In this document: positions 35,848 through 44,810 of the stretch, in pieces | How the letters are laid out: each line of letters begins with the position of its first letter | How positions within the stretch are numbered: position 1 is the stretch's first letter | Source of the DNA: an uncultured Lachnospiraceae bacterium | GTDB lineage: Bacteria > Bacillota > Clostridia > Lachnospirales > Lachnospiraceae | NCBI GenBank assembly: GCA_959022495.1 | Contig: CAUEYX010000012.1 | Coordinates: 9,636 to 73,635 of the forward strand | Length of the DNA: 64,000 nucleotides | Reading direction: 5' to 3' | The notes under the pieces: model-generated | Told to the model about the DNA's origin: nothing | The model's input: only the letters and a program-made list of their open reading frames with translations | Databases searched by the model: none | Made by a program: the position numbers and the translations under genes

Positions 35848-36679
35848 TTTTATGCTCCTCACTTTTCTTCATCTGTATCTTATTATAACGATTCCAGACT
35901 CCATCATACAATATATTGCGCAAAATGTCCACATCAACGAGACACGGCAGCCGCTCAAATTCTGCGGTGCTCTCCGCGATCATCATGCACAGGATCTGCT
36001 TCATCCGCTCCTCATAATCTTCCCTTCCATAGACTTCGGTCAACGGATTGTACCTTCCCTTTTCCAGGTCTTCCGGGAGATCTTCATAAGCATCCATAAT
36101 ATAAATAAATTTCCCGAGAAAGAATCCCATTTTCCGCAGATTCCTCTCCCAGATATCTTCCTGGTACACGAACAGCTCTTCCATCAGCCTGCCAAAACAG
36201 CCTGCCGTCCGGTCGATATCCGTGCTCTTTTCCTTCTCACACTGCGCCAGTTCTTTCAATGAGGCCTGGATCACCCTGCTCTGCCTTGGATATGCCTCCG
36301 TTATCTGCCTGGCCTTCCCGTGCACCAGGCTCTTTGTCACAAGACTTGTAAACTTCCGCTCATCCTGCCAGTCGTCCTCCATATGATAATACGCGAGAAG
36401 CACATTCATCGCCGCGGCATATCCCGTTATATCATTGGTCAGCATCATCTGCTTCTTCACGGGGTGGACCTTGCAGCGGTGCTGTTCCATCTCTGCCAGG
36501 TTCTCATACAGGGATGACAGCAGAATTACCGCGAATGTCATGTCATAAGTAAGAGTCATCTGCCCCATAAATCCGTACTTTTCCTTCAATACACGGCACA
36601 GCCCGCAGTAGTATGCTTTATACTTTTTTAAATCTTTTACTTTCAGTTCTGGTTCGTATATTGTCACATAACCAAACAT
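35828..36679 (-). CDS. DUF5685 family protein
   Basis: 283 mostly helical residues from ATG 36679 (CAGGAGG upstream). An N-terminal YYCGLC (Cys25, Cys28) precedes two aspartate-rich helices, [11 protein letters not shown] (about 99-109) and [18 protein letters not shown] (about 205-222). The second resembles the second aspartate motif of squalene/phytoene-synthase-type enzymes, and the first could be its partner. That similarity is my reading by eye, not a demonstrated homology. The stop overlaps the J-protein start by 20 bases. Confidence 0.75.
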   Translation of the reverse strand: MFGYVTIYEPELKVKDLKKYKAYYCGLCRVLKEKYGFMGQMTLTYDMTFAVILLSSLYENLAEMEQHRCKVHPVKKQMMLTNDITGYAAAMNVLLAYYHMEDDWQDERKFTSLVTKSLVHGKARQITEAYPRQSRVIQASLKELAQCEKEKSTDIDRTAGCFGRLMEELFVYQEDIWERNLRKMGFFLGKFIYIMDAYEDLPEDLEKGRYNPLTEVYGREDYEERMKQILCMMIAESTAEFERLPCLVDVDILRNILYDGVWNRYNKIQMKKSEEHKNGEKPI

Positions 36680-36714
36680 GTTCTGCCTCCTGTCCAAAAA
36701 TTCCCTGCAGCGCA

Positions 36715-36766
36715 GGGCAGGGCGATATAATCGCCCTGGATCGCACATCGTGCGAGCATTATACCA
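36715..36766 (-). repeat. Promoter-bearing direct repeat, copy A
   Basis: 52 bases differing from copy B at a single position. It contains two dyads, AGGGCGA-TATAA-TCGCCCT and TCGCAC-ATC-GTGCGA, and on the minus strand the extended -10 TGGTATAAT. It is 36 bases upstream of the DUF5685 start. Confidence 0.85.
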
Positions 36767-36842
36767 CAAGCGCAGGAAAGGAAGCGCCCGACAGGGCATT
36801 TTCTTTCCAAGCGGTGGCTCACGGTATAATCCCCATGTAATG

Positions 36843-36894
36843 GGGCAGGGCGATATAATCGCCCTGGATCGCACATCGTGCGATCATTATACCA
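36843..36894 (-). repeat. Promoter-bearing direct repeat, copy B
   Basis: Same 52 bases as copy A with one change (G to T). It carries the same dyads and the same minus-strand TGGTATAAT, so the DUF5685 operon probably has two stacked promoters with identical downstream dyads. Confidence 0.85.
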
Positions 36895-37007
36895 TGTACC
36901 GCGAGAGAGAATTATAATTTTTTTATGAAATACATGTGTGAAATCTGCAGAAGCGGCACTGTTCCCTCATAATCGTAAAATTCAGCCTGCGAAGAAACGC
37001 GCAAGAC

Positions 37008-37059
37008 TGTCAACCTTCCTCATTGTTTGGTTGACAGTCAACCCTCTTTGTCCTATACT
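37008..37059 (+). promoter_or_regulatory. bioY promoter with BirA-type operator
   Basis: TGTCAACC (37008-37015) and GGTTGACA (37029-37036) form an 8-bp inverted repeat with a 13-base spacer, close to the known Firmicutes BirA site. The right arm contains the -35 TTGACA; TATACT (37054-37059) follows after 17 bases. Binding would block RNA polymerase when biotin is plentiful. Confidence 0.85.
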
Positions 37060-37140
37060 GGAAAGGCAGACTGCTCTTTGCCGCTGCCCACAATCATTTT
37101 TAAGCTGAATTACTTATTTTTGAAAGAAGGTTATATAAAC

Positions 37141-37716
37141 ATGAAAAAGACTGACACATTGCCTCAACAGCCTATTACACGTACAAGGCAGATCACTTTG
37201 ATTGGTTTTATGGCCGCTATACTCTGTATTATCGGCCCCTTATCGATACCTCTTCCATTCAGTCCTGTCCCCATTTCTCTTACGAATTTTGTCGTTTTCT
37301 TCGCGATTTATCTGCTCGGGATCAAAAACGGCACCATCTGCTTCCTTGTGTATCTCTGTCTCGGCATTGCCGGTCTCCCTGTATTCTCCGGCTTTTCCGG
37401 CGGTCTTAACAAGCTAGCCGGACCGACAGGCGGCTACCTGATCGGGTTCATTTTTCTCGCACTGATACAGGGGCTTCTAATGAAGCTTTTTCCCGGTAAA
37501 AATACTGCCGCGGTCTTTGGCATGATCGTCGGCATGGCTGTGTGCTATCTTTTTGGAACTGTCTGGCTTTCCATGCAGATGGAACTGACTTTTGGTTCTG
37601 CCGCCGCCATCGGCGTTCTTCCTTACCTGCCGGGTGATGGGATAAAAATCATCCTTGCCGCCATAGCCGGACCAAAATTAAAGCAGGCAGTTGAAAAAGC
37701 CGGTTCAGGCATCTAA
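37141..37716 (+). CDS. bioY: Biotin ECF transporter S component
   Basis: 191 residues, six membrane segments. BioY marks: IPLPFSPVPISLTNFVVFFA, LAGPTGGYLIGF and the conserved PYLPGDGIKIILAA near the end. It binds biotin and works with the shared ECF energy module, which is not in this window. ATG 37141 follows AAGAAGG. The BirA-type operator agrees with biotin control. Confidence 0.95.
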   Translation: MKKTDTLPQQPITRTRQITLIGFMAAILCIIGPLSIPLPFSPVPISLTNFVVFFAIYLLGIKNGTICFLVYLCLGIAGLPVFSGFSGGLNKLAGPTGGYLIGFIFLALIQGLLMKLFPGKNTAAVFGMIVGMAVCYLFGTVWLSMQMELTFGSAAAIGVLPYLPGDGIKIILAAIAGPKLKQAVEKAGSGI

Positions 37717-37844
37717 ACGCTCTTCCTCCATCACTGATCCCAAACGGTATATCCAGCTTAAACAGGAAACGGCCGGGCAGAGTTTTGACCCCCAGCCCAG
37801 CCGTACATAATTTCCCGCATAATATATTAAGTTCATGTGTGTTG

Positions 37845-40016
37845 TCATTCTATCTTGTATGAATACATCCCGGTTCCTCCCACATACTGGATATCCGCAT
37901 AATTGCCCAGCCATCCGCCATTTCCTAAAATACCGGAATTCCATACTTTCAGATGACCCAGAACAATCTGTATATCCTCCTGTGCCCAGACCGTAATCGC
38001 TTCCGATCCGTCATCGTACGGAAGCCGTTCCGCGCGGTCGGAGAGGGTAGAAAGCATCTCTTCCAGCCCTTCGTCCTGAACCGTTTCCGGCCAGATATAC
38101 ATGGTTATCGATTTCACATCCTCCGGCGCGATCTGTTCACGGGGCACATAGCCGTACTCTTCCAGGCATGCTAAGGTATTGGTGTACTCTTTATAGATAT
38201 AGAAATTATCAACAGAGAGCGTACTGTCCCATTCACTGCCTGCCATATCAAGGGCTGCTGTCGTATTCTCCGCCGTCTGATCACCTGGCCTCTGCTCTGC
38301 GCCCACTGTGTTGGGATCTGTCATCTGCAGTACCAGCTCCCCGACTGGCATTTCCTCTGAAAGTGTACGCATGTCAACAGCCAGCACGTCTTTCTCATAG
38401 GCATCCAGAAGCTTCTCCCGCTGCTCTGCATTCAGCTCTGTATTTTTAAGCAGCCCATAGACGTCCCTCATAAACACAGATAAAACTTCGGAATGATCTA
38501 CATGGAAGATCGGGAAAAGTTCTTTTCTGAATTCTTCATCCCGGGAAAGCTCTTCCAATGCTGAGAGAATTTCCTCCCGGTTTATGCAGTATCTGCGGTA
38601 CGCCTCCCTGCCGCTCTTAAGCTGATAGCAGAAAGACACATTCACATACTCCTTGGCAATGTCACTGTCCGTTGATCCAAGATCCAGAGCCTCAGGGGTA
38701 ATCCCTTCCTCCAGGTTCGCGATCCCCGTCTGAGCCAGCTGACAGAGCGTCTCTAAACCGTCTTCTGACCCTGCATATCCGATTTTGTCATCATACGCGC
38801 CGGTTATATTTTCCGGATATTCAAAATACCCCCAGAAAGAGGTGGACTGGATGCTGATTTTTTCAATCTTATTCTGATCCGGCATCCAGGAATCATATCC
38901 GAACACATCGAACTGAAAGATAAACAGCACAGCCAGTACTCCGGCAATTGAGATCAGCGATGAACGCCATCCTTTCAACAGCATCTTCAGATCCTGCTGA
39001 TAAATAAACTCGATCACAGCACAGAGAATTACCGATGTAAGAAGACTCAATGCAAAAATCCATTTTGTCCCGGCACTTCCCAGAAACTGTTTCCCAAAAA
39101 CGCTGAAAAAAAGTGCAGTCGGAATCGTAATCAACACTTTAAAAACAGGCGCGGTCCGCGGGAACGCAAGGGAATTTCCCGCCGCTTCTGACGGATAGAT
39201 CCTGTACAAAATAAACGCCCCCGCCAGGAGAAGGAGCAGTATTATGACTGCTGACACCGCCTGCGTGACCGGGAATGTCCCCAACGCCGTGCTGGCGATC
39301 AGCTTGAGAGACAGCCCTGCCGGAGACGCAGTCTCCATAAGCAGATGCATAAGCCTGGCTTTTGCCTCATAAGTGTCAAAAAACGTCCCTGTCAAAACGG
39401 AAAACATACCGAATAAAAGACTGGGATATACAGCGATAACCAATGACGCGAGAATTCCTGTCACTGTCTGTCCCGTCAGCACCGCCGCCAGGATGCAGGT
39501 GTGATAGATAAGCAGATAAAATAGGAGCCCTCCCAGCACGGCCACCGCCGAATTTTCAGCCACCTGCTGTGTCAAAAGCCCGTTCATCCCTCCCACAGCG
39601 GCCGTCAGGGCCGCGCAGATCACATAAGGTACGACAAAAATCAGCAGTCCTGAAATATAACTGACCACAAACCACTGTCCTCTTTTGACCGGAAGACTGT
39701 GGTAAAAGTCCAGCTTCTCTTTAGAATGAATAAACGCGAATCCTGTCAACGCCGCCAATACGGCGAACCCGGCAATCGCCGCCGCCAGATAATAAACAGA
39801 GTTTCCGTTTAAAAGACCCGGGAAAAGATTCCGAAGATCTTCATAGACGTATGCCGGGCTTCCTCCATCTGCCGCCGAACCAAGATAACTGTCCACATAA
39901 AGCATGGTAAATACCGGCATTGCAAGGAAAAGTCCAAGCGCAGTCAGGGCAGCAAGCCATCCTCTGTGCCGGATATCCAAGCGGATCAATTTAAAATAAG
40001 AAATCTTTGATGTCAT
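37845..40016 (-). CDS. ABC transporter permease with large extracytoplasmic domain
   Basis: 723 residues from ATG 40016 (GGAGG upstream). The first ~370 residues hold ten or so membrane segments (FAFIHSKEKLDFYHSLPVKRGQ is typical of YtrC/BcrB-like permeases). After about residue 375 a long soluble domain follows (IEKISIQSTSFWGYFEYPEN...). Together with the upstream ATPase and a YtrA-type regulator this looks like an envelope-stress or peptide-antibiotic transporter. Its start overlaps the ATPase gene by 26 bases. Confidence 0.85.
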   Translation of the reverse strand: MTSKISYFKLIRLDIRHRGWLAALTALGLFLAMPVFTMLYVDSYLGSAADGGSPAYVYEDLRNLFPGLLNGNSVYYLAAAIAGFAVLAALTGFAFIHSKEKLDFYHSLPVKRGQWFVVSYISGLLIFVVPYVICAALTAAVGGMNGLLTQQVAENSAVAVLGGLLFYLLIYHTCILAAVLTGQTVTGILASLVIAVYPSLLFGMFSVLTGTFFDTYEAKARLMHLLMETASPAGLSLKLIASTALGTFPVTQAVSAVIILLLLLAGAFILYRIYPSEAAGNSLAFPRTAPVFKVLITIPTALFFSVFGKQFLGSAGTKWIFALSLLTSVILCAVIEFIYQQDLKMLLKGWRSSLISIAGVLAVLFIFQFDVFGYDSWMPDQNKIEKISIQSTSFWGYFEYPENITGAYDDKIGYAGSEDGLETLCQLAQTGIANLEEGITPEALDLGSTDSDIAKEYVNVSFCYQLKSGREAYRRYCINREEILSALEELSRDEEFRKELFPIFHVDHSEVLSVFMRDVYGLLKNTELNAEQREKLLDAYEKDVLAVDMRTLSEEMPVGELVLQMTDPNTVGAEQRPGDQTAENTTAALDMAGSEWDSTLSVDNFYIYKEYTNTLACLEEYGYVPREQIAPEDVKSITMYIWPETVQDEGLEEMLSTLSDRAERLPYDDGSEAITVWAQEDIQIVLGHLKVWNSGILGNGGWLGNYADIQYVGGTGMYSYKIE

Positions 40017-40893
40017 AACCGGCCACCTCCGTTTCACTTATAAATATTTCTTCCAGAGTCAATGGAAGCGTCTCCGCAAAAAGCGCTCCCTTTTCCCGGG
40101 CAAGGGTCAGCACTTCCTCTCTGCCTCCCCGCACCGTCAGTGTCAGCAGGGTGCCCGCTCGTTCCAGTTTCAGGATGTGCAGCGCGCTGAGCATCTCCTG
40201 CTCCCTGTGGGAATCAGGAATCACGCACTGCAGCTTACAGATATTGGATTTCATCTGATCCAGATCCTGGGTAAGGAGCAGTTTTCCTTTGTGCAGAAGC
40301 CCCACACTGTCACAGATATCCTCCAGCTCCCGCAGATTATGGGAGGAGATCACCGGAGTAAAATCTCGGTTCATGATCTCTGAGGCAATCAGACTCTTCA
40401 CCGCCTGGCGCACTACAGGGTCCAGACCGTCAAATGTCTCATCACAGAGCAGGTATTTTGTTTTCGCGCACAGCCCCAGGAGGATGGATACTTGCTTTTT
40501 CATCCCTTTTGAGAAAGAATTCACCTTCCTTTTTGGATTAAGATCGAATTTCTTGATAAGGGAATCAAAAAATTTACTGTCAAAAGAAGGGTAGATAAGC
40601 CTGTAATAATCCCGCATCTCAGCGATACACGCATTGGCAAAATAGTACGGCGAATCTGACAAAAAGCAGATCTGCCCTTTCGCGGCTGGATTCTCAAAAA
40701 CTGACTCTTCGTCCACCAATATCTCTCCGCTGTCCGGTTTCATAATGCCGCAGATCATGCGCAGAAGTGTGCTCTTCCCCGCCCCGTTCGAACCGGCCAG
40801 ACCAAATACCATCCCCTCCCGGATGGACGCGGTAATATTCTCCGCGGCGTGGACATCCTGAAATCTTTTGTCAACATTCTTCAACTCGATCAT
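39991..40893 (-). CDS. ABC transporter ATP-binding protein (YtrB-like)
   Basis: 300 residues from ATG 40893 (AAGGAGG). Walker A GSNGAGKST, a signature-like NSFSKGMKKQVSILLGL, Walker B YLLCDETFDGLD and SSHNLRELEDICD are present. The last ~80 residues form the extra C-terminal domain common in YtrB/BcrA-type ATPases. It overlaps the GntR gene by 23 bases, so the three genes are coupled. Confidence 0.9.
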   Translation of the reverse strand: MIELKNVDKRFQDVHAAENITASIREGMVFGLAGSNGAGKSTLLRMICGIMKPDSGEILVDEESVFENPAAKGQICFLSDSPYYFANACIAEMRDYYRLIYPSFDSKFFDSLIKKFDLNPKRKVNSFSKGMKKQVSILLGLCAKTKYLLCDETFDGLDPVVRQAVKSLIASEIMNRDFTPVISSHNLRELEDICDSVGLLHKGKLLLTQDLDQMKSNICKLQCVIPDSHREQEMLSALHILKLERAGTLLTLTVRGGREEVLTLAREKGALFAETLPLTLEEIFISETEVAGYDIKDFLF

Positions 40894-41263
40894 ACGAATC
40901 CTCCTTCCGGTATATCCGGTCAATGACCTGGATCATTTCTGTCCGCCGGATTCCCAGCTCTTTTCCTCCTGTGACGAGCCGCCGGATCTCTTCCAGCAGG
41001 GACTCCCTCTTCTGCCGCACAAGAGCGGTGCTGTCCGCCACGAAATTGCCCCTTCCTTTCACCGGGTAGATATATCCCATCTGCTCAAGCAGGGAATATG
41101 CCTTCTGTATGGTGTTCGGATTGATGGACAGGTCTACTGCCAGTGACCTCACGGACGGCATCTGTGCGTCAGGTGGAAGCACGCCTTTTAAAATCAGCGT
41201 CTGGAACCGCTGAGCAATCTGCTCATAGAGAGGCAGCTTGCTTTGATAGTCAATTGAAATCAT
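40871..41263 (-). CDS. GntR-family regulator, YtrA subfamily
   Basis: 130 residues. The winged helix is in 1-~75 (LPLYEQIAQRFQTLILKGVL, MPSVRSLAVDLSINPNTIQKAYSLLEQMGYI, GRGNFVADS), followed only by a short helical tail as in YtrA. Such repressors act on their own operon with an ABC transporter; an inverted repeat sits at the promoter (41300-41354). Confidence 0.9.
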   Translation of the reverse strand: MISIDYQSKLPLYEQIAQRFQTLILKGVLPPDAQMPSVRSLAVDLSINPNTIQKAYSLLEQMGYIYPVKGRGNFVADSTALVRQKRESLLEEIRRLVTGGKELGIRRTEMIQVIDRIYRKEDSYDRVEEC

Positions 41264-41299
41264 AGCTTTCCTCTTCCTTCCCTGAATCCATGTGTATTA

Positions 41300-41354
41300 A
41301 GTGTATTATTCCATATAGTACACTAAGTCTAACATAGAAGAAGGGGAATGTCAA
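41300..41354 (-). promoter_or_regulatory. Promoter and YtrA-type operator of the GntR-ABC operon
   Basis: On the minus strand TTGACA (41354-41349) and TAGACT (41331-41326) are 17 bases apart. AGTGTA (41300-41305) and TACACT (41319-41324) form an inverted repeat just after the -10, the kind of site YtrA-type proteins bind. Confidence 0.7.
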
Positions 41355-41477
41355 CGGGAAAGAGGGCATTGTAAGAAAATACTTGTATATCCTTTCTTTT
41401 AGTGCTATGATATCCCTGTTCATTTAACAAGGCAGAATGATAGATAGAAAAGACAACAGGAAAGGAACAGAGAAAGC

Positions 41478-42899
41478 GTGACCTATAAAGAAGCAAGGGT
41501 ATATTTGGACGATCTGTCCAAATACGGAAGTGTACTTGGCTTAGATACGATTCGAGGTCTGCTGCGTGAACTTGGAGATCCACAAGATGATCTGCGGTTC
41601 ATACATATCGCAGGAACGAACGGCAAGGGATCTGTGCTTGCATACACTTCAACCATTTTAAGTGAGGCAGGATACAGAATCGGGCGGTATGTATCACCCA
41701 CAGTCATCTCCTACCTGGAGCGCATCCAAGTAGACGGAACATGGATATCCGAAACGAAATTCGCTGAGATGACCGCTCTGGTTACAGACGCTGTCGCCCG
41801 TTTGGAGGATGCCGGGAAACCGGTTCCCACAGTCTTTGAGGCTGAAACGGCGATAGCTTTTTTATATTTCCGGGAAACGAAATGTGATCTCGTGGTGCTG
41901 GAGGCCGGTCTGGGCGGAGCGCTGGACGCCACAAACATTATTAAAAATACCGTCTGCGCTGTTCTTACCCCCGTCAGCCTGGACCATGTCGGCGTCATCG
42001 GCAGTACACTCGAAGAGATCGCGGAGAATAAGGCGGGGATCATCAAACCGGGATGCGCCGTTATCTCCGCGGGGCAGAGCCCCTCTGTCACTAAGATTCT
42101 AAAGCGCAGCGCGGCCCGCTGTCACTGCCCTTTCATCCAGGCTGAGCCGGACCAGACGGTGCTCCTTCATTCCGGCCTGCGGGGCCTTGTACTTTCCTAC
42201 AAAGAATTTGACCAGATCCATACATCCCTGGCCGGCAGTTATCAGGCGGATAATCTGGTCACCGCCCTTGAGACAGTCCGCGCGCTCAGACAGCTGGGCT
42301 GGACCATCCGTACCGAGGACATCCGGCGCGGGGCAGAGCGCACCGCCTGGCCGGGACGATTTACCTGTATCGGGGCGGCGCCCGCCTTTCTCCTGGATGG
42401 GGCACACAACGAGGCTGCTGCCCTGGGTCTGAGGGAGACCCTGGAGACCTATTTCCCCGGCCGGAAACTGATCTTTATTCTGGGTGTGTTCCGGGATAAA
42501 GATTACCGTGCCATCGCCCGCATCATGTGCCCCCTGGCATCCTCCGTGTATACCGTGGACCTGCCTGACCAAAAGCGGGGGCTCCCGGCAGATGCGCTCG
42601 CCCAGGCAGTTAAGCCATACTGCCCACACACAGCAGCCTGCACGCAGATCGGTACAGACAGGCAGGAAACGGACCCCATCGACCGGCAGAAAGACGGCAT
42701 CCGGCGGGCAGTAATGTCAGCGCTTGAGGAGGCCGGACCGGAAGATGTGATCGCTGCCTTCGGCTCACTATCTTACCTCCATCAGGTAAAAGAAGCATAT
42801 GACCAGGCCAGGGACCACGCAGGCAGTAAAATAAAAACAGACCGGGATCATCCTGTCTGCATCGAAAAAGAGGGAGGAACCTTTGATGATAGACAATAA
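41478..42899 (+). CDS. folC: Folylpolyglutamate synthase/dihydrofolate synthase
   Basis: 473 residues from a GTG start (GGAAAGGA upstream). ATP loop [16 protein letters not shown] (about 41-56), [23 protein letters not shown] and [10 protein letters not shown] are the FolC motifs. It adds glutamate to dihydropteroate and then to folates. First gene of the folate operon; its end overlaps folE. Confidence 0.94.
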   Translation: MTYKEARVYLDDLSKYGSVLGLDTIRGLLRELGDPQDDLRFIHIAGTNGKGSVLAYTSTILSEAGYRIGRYVSPTVISYLERIQVDGTWISETKFAEMTALVTDAVARLEDAGKPVPTVFEAETAIAFLYFRETKCDLVVLEAGLGGALDATNIIKNTVCAVLTPVSLDHVGVIGSTLEEIAENKAGIIKPGCAVISAGQSPSVTKILKRSAARCHCPFIQAEPDQTVLLHSGLRGLVLSYKEFDQIHTSLAGSYQADNLVTALETVRALRQLGWTIRTEDIRRGAERTAWPGRFTCIGAAPAFLLDGAHNEAAALGLRETLETYFPGRKLIFILGVFRDKDYRAIARIMCPLASSVYTVDLPDQKRGLPADALAQAVKPYCPHTAACTQIGTDRQETDPIDRQKDGIRRAVMSALEEAGPEDVIAAFGSLSYLHQVKEAYDQARDHAGSKIKTDRDHPVCIEKEGGTFDDRQ

Positions 42900-43443
42900 G
42901 AAGATCGAACAGGCGGTGCGCCTCATGCTGGAAGGCATCGGCGAAAACCCGGATAGAGAGGGGCTTAAGGACACCCCTGCCAGGATCGCGCGGATGTGCG
43001 CGGAGCTGTACAGCGGGATGGAAGAAGACGCGAAGACTCATCTCTCCCGCACATTCACCGTAGACAGCAGCGAGATGGTCATTGAGAAAGACATTCCTTT
43101 CTATTCCATGTGCGAACACCATATCCTTCCATTTTATGGCAAGGCCCATATCGCCTATATCCCCGATGGCAGAGTCGTCGGGCTGAGCAAACTGGCGAGG
43201 ACTGTAGAGGTCTTTGCCAGGCGGCTGCAGATCCAGGAACAGCTCACCGGGCAGATTGCGGACGCGCTGATGAAATACATGCAGCCAAAGGGGGCCCTTG
43301 TGATGCTGGAGGCGGAACACATGTGCATGACAATGCGCGGAGTCAAAAAACCAGGCAGCCGCACCGTAACCCTTGCCCGGCGGGGAGTATTTGAGACGGA
43401 CCCGTCTCTGGAGCAGCGGTTTTTCCACATGCTGGAAAGATAA
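42886..43443 (+). CDS. folE: GTP cyclohydrolase I
   Basis: 185 residues. The zinc and active-site motif [20 protein letters not shown] is intact, and [16 protein letters not shown] follows. It makes dihydroneopterin triphosphate from GTP, the first folate step. ATG 42886 has GGGAGGA; a TTG one codon earlier is possible. Confidence 0.96.
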   Translation: MIDNKKIEQAVRLMLEGIGENPDREGLKDTPARIARMCAELYSGMEEDAKTHLSRTFTVDSSEMVIEKDIPFYSMCEHHILPFYGKAHIAYIPDGRVVGLSKLARTVEVFARRLQIQEQLTGQIADALMKYMQPKGALVMLEAEHMCMTMRGVKKPGSRTVTLARRGVFETDPSLEQRFFHMLER

Positions 43444-43463
43444 CATAAGGGAGGTGCCATACA

Positions 43464-43955
43464 TTGAAACGGGTAAACGCAGTCATTCAGCATCCTTTAT
43501 ACCAGACCTATTACCGGCGCCTGGAAGAATTAGAGGCGGACCGCATTTTCTGCCGCCACCAGATGCCCCATCTTCTTGACACCGCGCGGATCGCCTATAT
43601 CCGCAGTCTGGAAGAAGGGCTGGATCTTGACAGGGAAGTGATCTATACGGCGTCTCTTCTCCATGATATCGGGAAATCCCTGCAGTATGAAAAACAGATC
43701 CCCCATGAGACAGCCGGAGAGAAAATCGCCGCTGAAATACTGGACAGTCTTCCGCCGGAAAACGCGTTTTCCGAATCGGAACGGGCGATGATCCTCACAG
43801 CCATCCGGGGGCACCGCAGGCTGCGCGAAGACCCGCAGGTACTGGAGCTCCTTCTTTATGAAAGCGACAAAGCTTCCAGGGCATGTTTCTCATGTCCGGC
43901 AGAGCCACAGTGTAATTGGAGCGAAGAAAAGAAAAACAGGGAGATTGATTTATGA
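43464..43955 (+). CDS. HD-domain phosphohydrolase within the folate operon
   Basis: 163 residues from a TTG start (GGGAGG upstream). HD metal motifs: FCRHQMPHLLDTARIAY (His), ASLLHDIGKSLQYE (HD), and a third region IRGHRRL. A C-terminal CFSCPAEPQC adds three cysteines. The 4-base overlap with folP and its place after folE suggest a folate role. Removal of phosphates from dihydroneopterin triphosphate, for which no other gene is seen here, is my inference. Confidence 0.8.
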   Translation: MKRVNAVIQHPLYQTYYRRLEELEADRIFCRHQMPHLLDTARIAYIRSLEEGLDLDREVIYTASLLHDIGKSLQYEKQIPHETAGEKIAAEILDSLPPENAFSESERAMILTAIRGHRRLREDPQVLELLLYESDKASRACFSCPAEPQCNWSEEKKNREIDL

Positions 43956-44770
43956 TTATCGGCAGCAGAGAATTTGACACAGAACATCATACTTATATCA
44001 TGGGCATCCTCAATGTAACGCCGGATTCCTTTTCCGACGGAGGAGAGCACAACTCTCCTGACGCCGCGCTGTTCCACGCCCAGAAGATGATAAATGAAGG
44101 CGCGGATATCATTGATATCGGAGGGGAATCCACCCGGCCCGGCCACACACAGATATCGGATAATGAGGAGATCTCAAGGACTGTCCCGGTTATCGAGCGG
44201 CTGAAACGGGAATTCGATGTTCCCCTGTCGATTGACACGTACAAGAGCGCCGTCGCTGAGACAGCGATCCGCGCGGGAGCTGATCTCGTCAATGATATCT
44301 GGGGGCTGAATTATGACAAACGAATGGGCTCCGTGATCGCGGAATACGGAGCGGCCTGCTGCCTGATGCACAACCGGCAGGAACCAAACTACCATGATTT
44401 TATTCCAGATTTTATGGATGATATGCGAGAATGCGTGCGGCGGGCTGACGAAGCCGGCATCCCCAGAGAGAAGATCCTCCTTGATCCCGGCGTGGGATTC
44501 GGCAAAACCTATGAAATGAACCTCACCATCATAAACCGCCTGGAAATCCTCCACGAACTGAATCTCCCTATCCTCCTCGGGACTTCCCGCAAATCCGTGA
44601 TCGGGCTGACACTGGACCTCCCTCCCTGCCAGAGAGAGGAAGGCACCCTTGTCACCACCGTATACGCAGTCCAGAAAGGATGTGCCTTTGTCAGAGTCCA
44701 CGATGTAGAGAAAACCAGGCGGGCAGTCCGCATGACACAGGCGCTGATGCAGGAGCAGGCTCCCGCATAA
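43952..44770 (+). CDS. folP: Dihydropteroate synthase
   Basis: 272 residues. GILNVTPDSFSDGG, DIGGESTRPG, DPGVGFGKTYEMN and GTSRKSVIG are the DHPS motifs. It joins pABA to the pterin pyrophosphate and is the target of sulfonamides. ATGA overlap with the HD gene. Confidence 0.96.
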   Translation: MIIGSREFDTEHHTYIMGILNVTPDSFSDGGEHNSPDAALFHAQKMINEGADIIDIGGESTRPGHTQISDNEEISRTVPVIERLKREFDVPLSIDTYKSAVAETAIRAGADLVNDIWGLNYDKRMGSVIAEYGAACCLMHNRQEPNYHDFIPDFMDDMRECVRRADEAGIPREKILLDPGVGFGKTYEMNLTIINRLEILHELNLPILLGTSRKSVIGLTLDLPPCQREEGTLVTTVYAVQKGCAFVRVHDVEKTRRAVRMTQALMQEQAPA

Positions 44771-44810
44771 ATCGGACCAATGAAAGCAGAGAGAAAGGAT
44801 GACGCGGAAC

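Larger units (their letters stand above)
36680..37140. other. 461-base regulatory region between DUF5685 and bioY operons
   Basis: No gene. It holds two 52-bp direct repeats (36715-36766, 36843-36894), each carrying a minus-strand extended -10, and the bioY promoter with its BirA-type operator (37008-37059). Confidence 0.7.

Noticed and set aside
36715..36894. The 52-bp repeats as an insertion-sequence remnant
   Set aside because: They are direct, not terminal inverted, lie 76 bases apart, and have no transposase fragment between them; a promoter duplication fits better.
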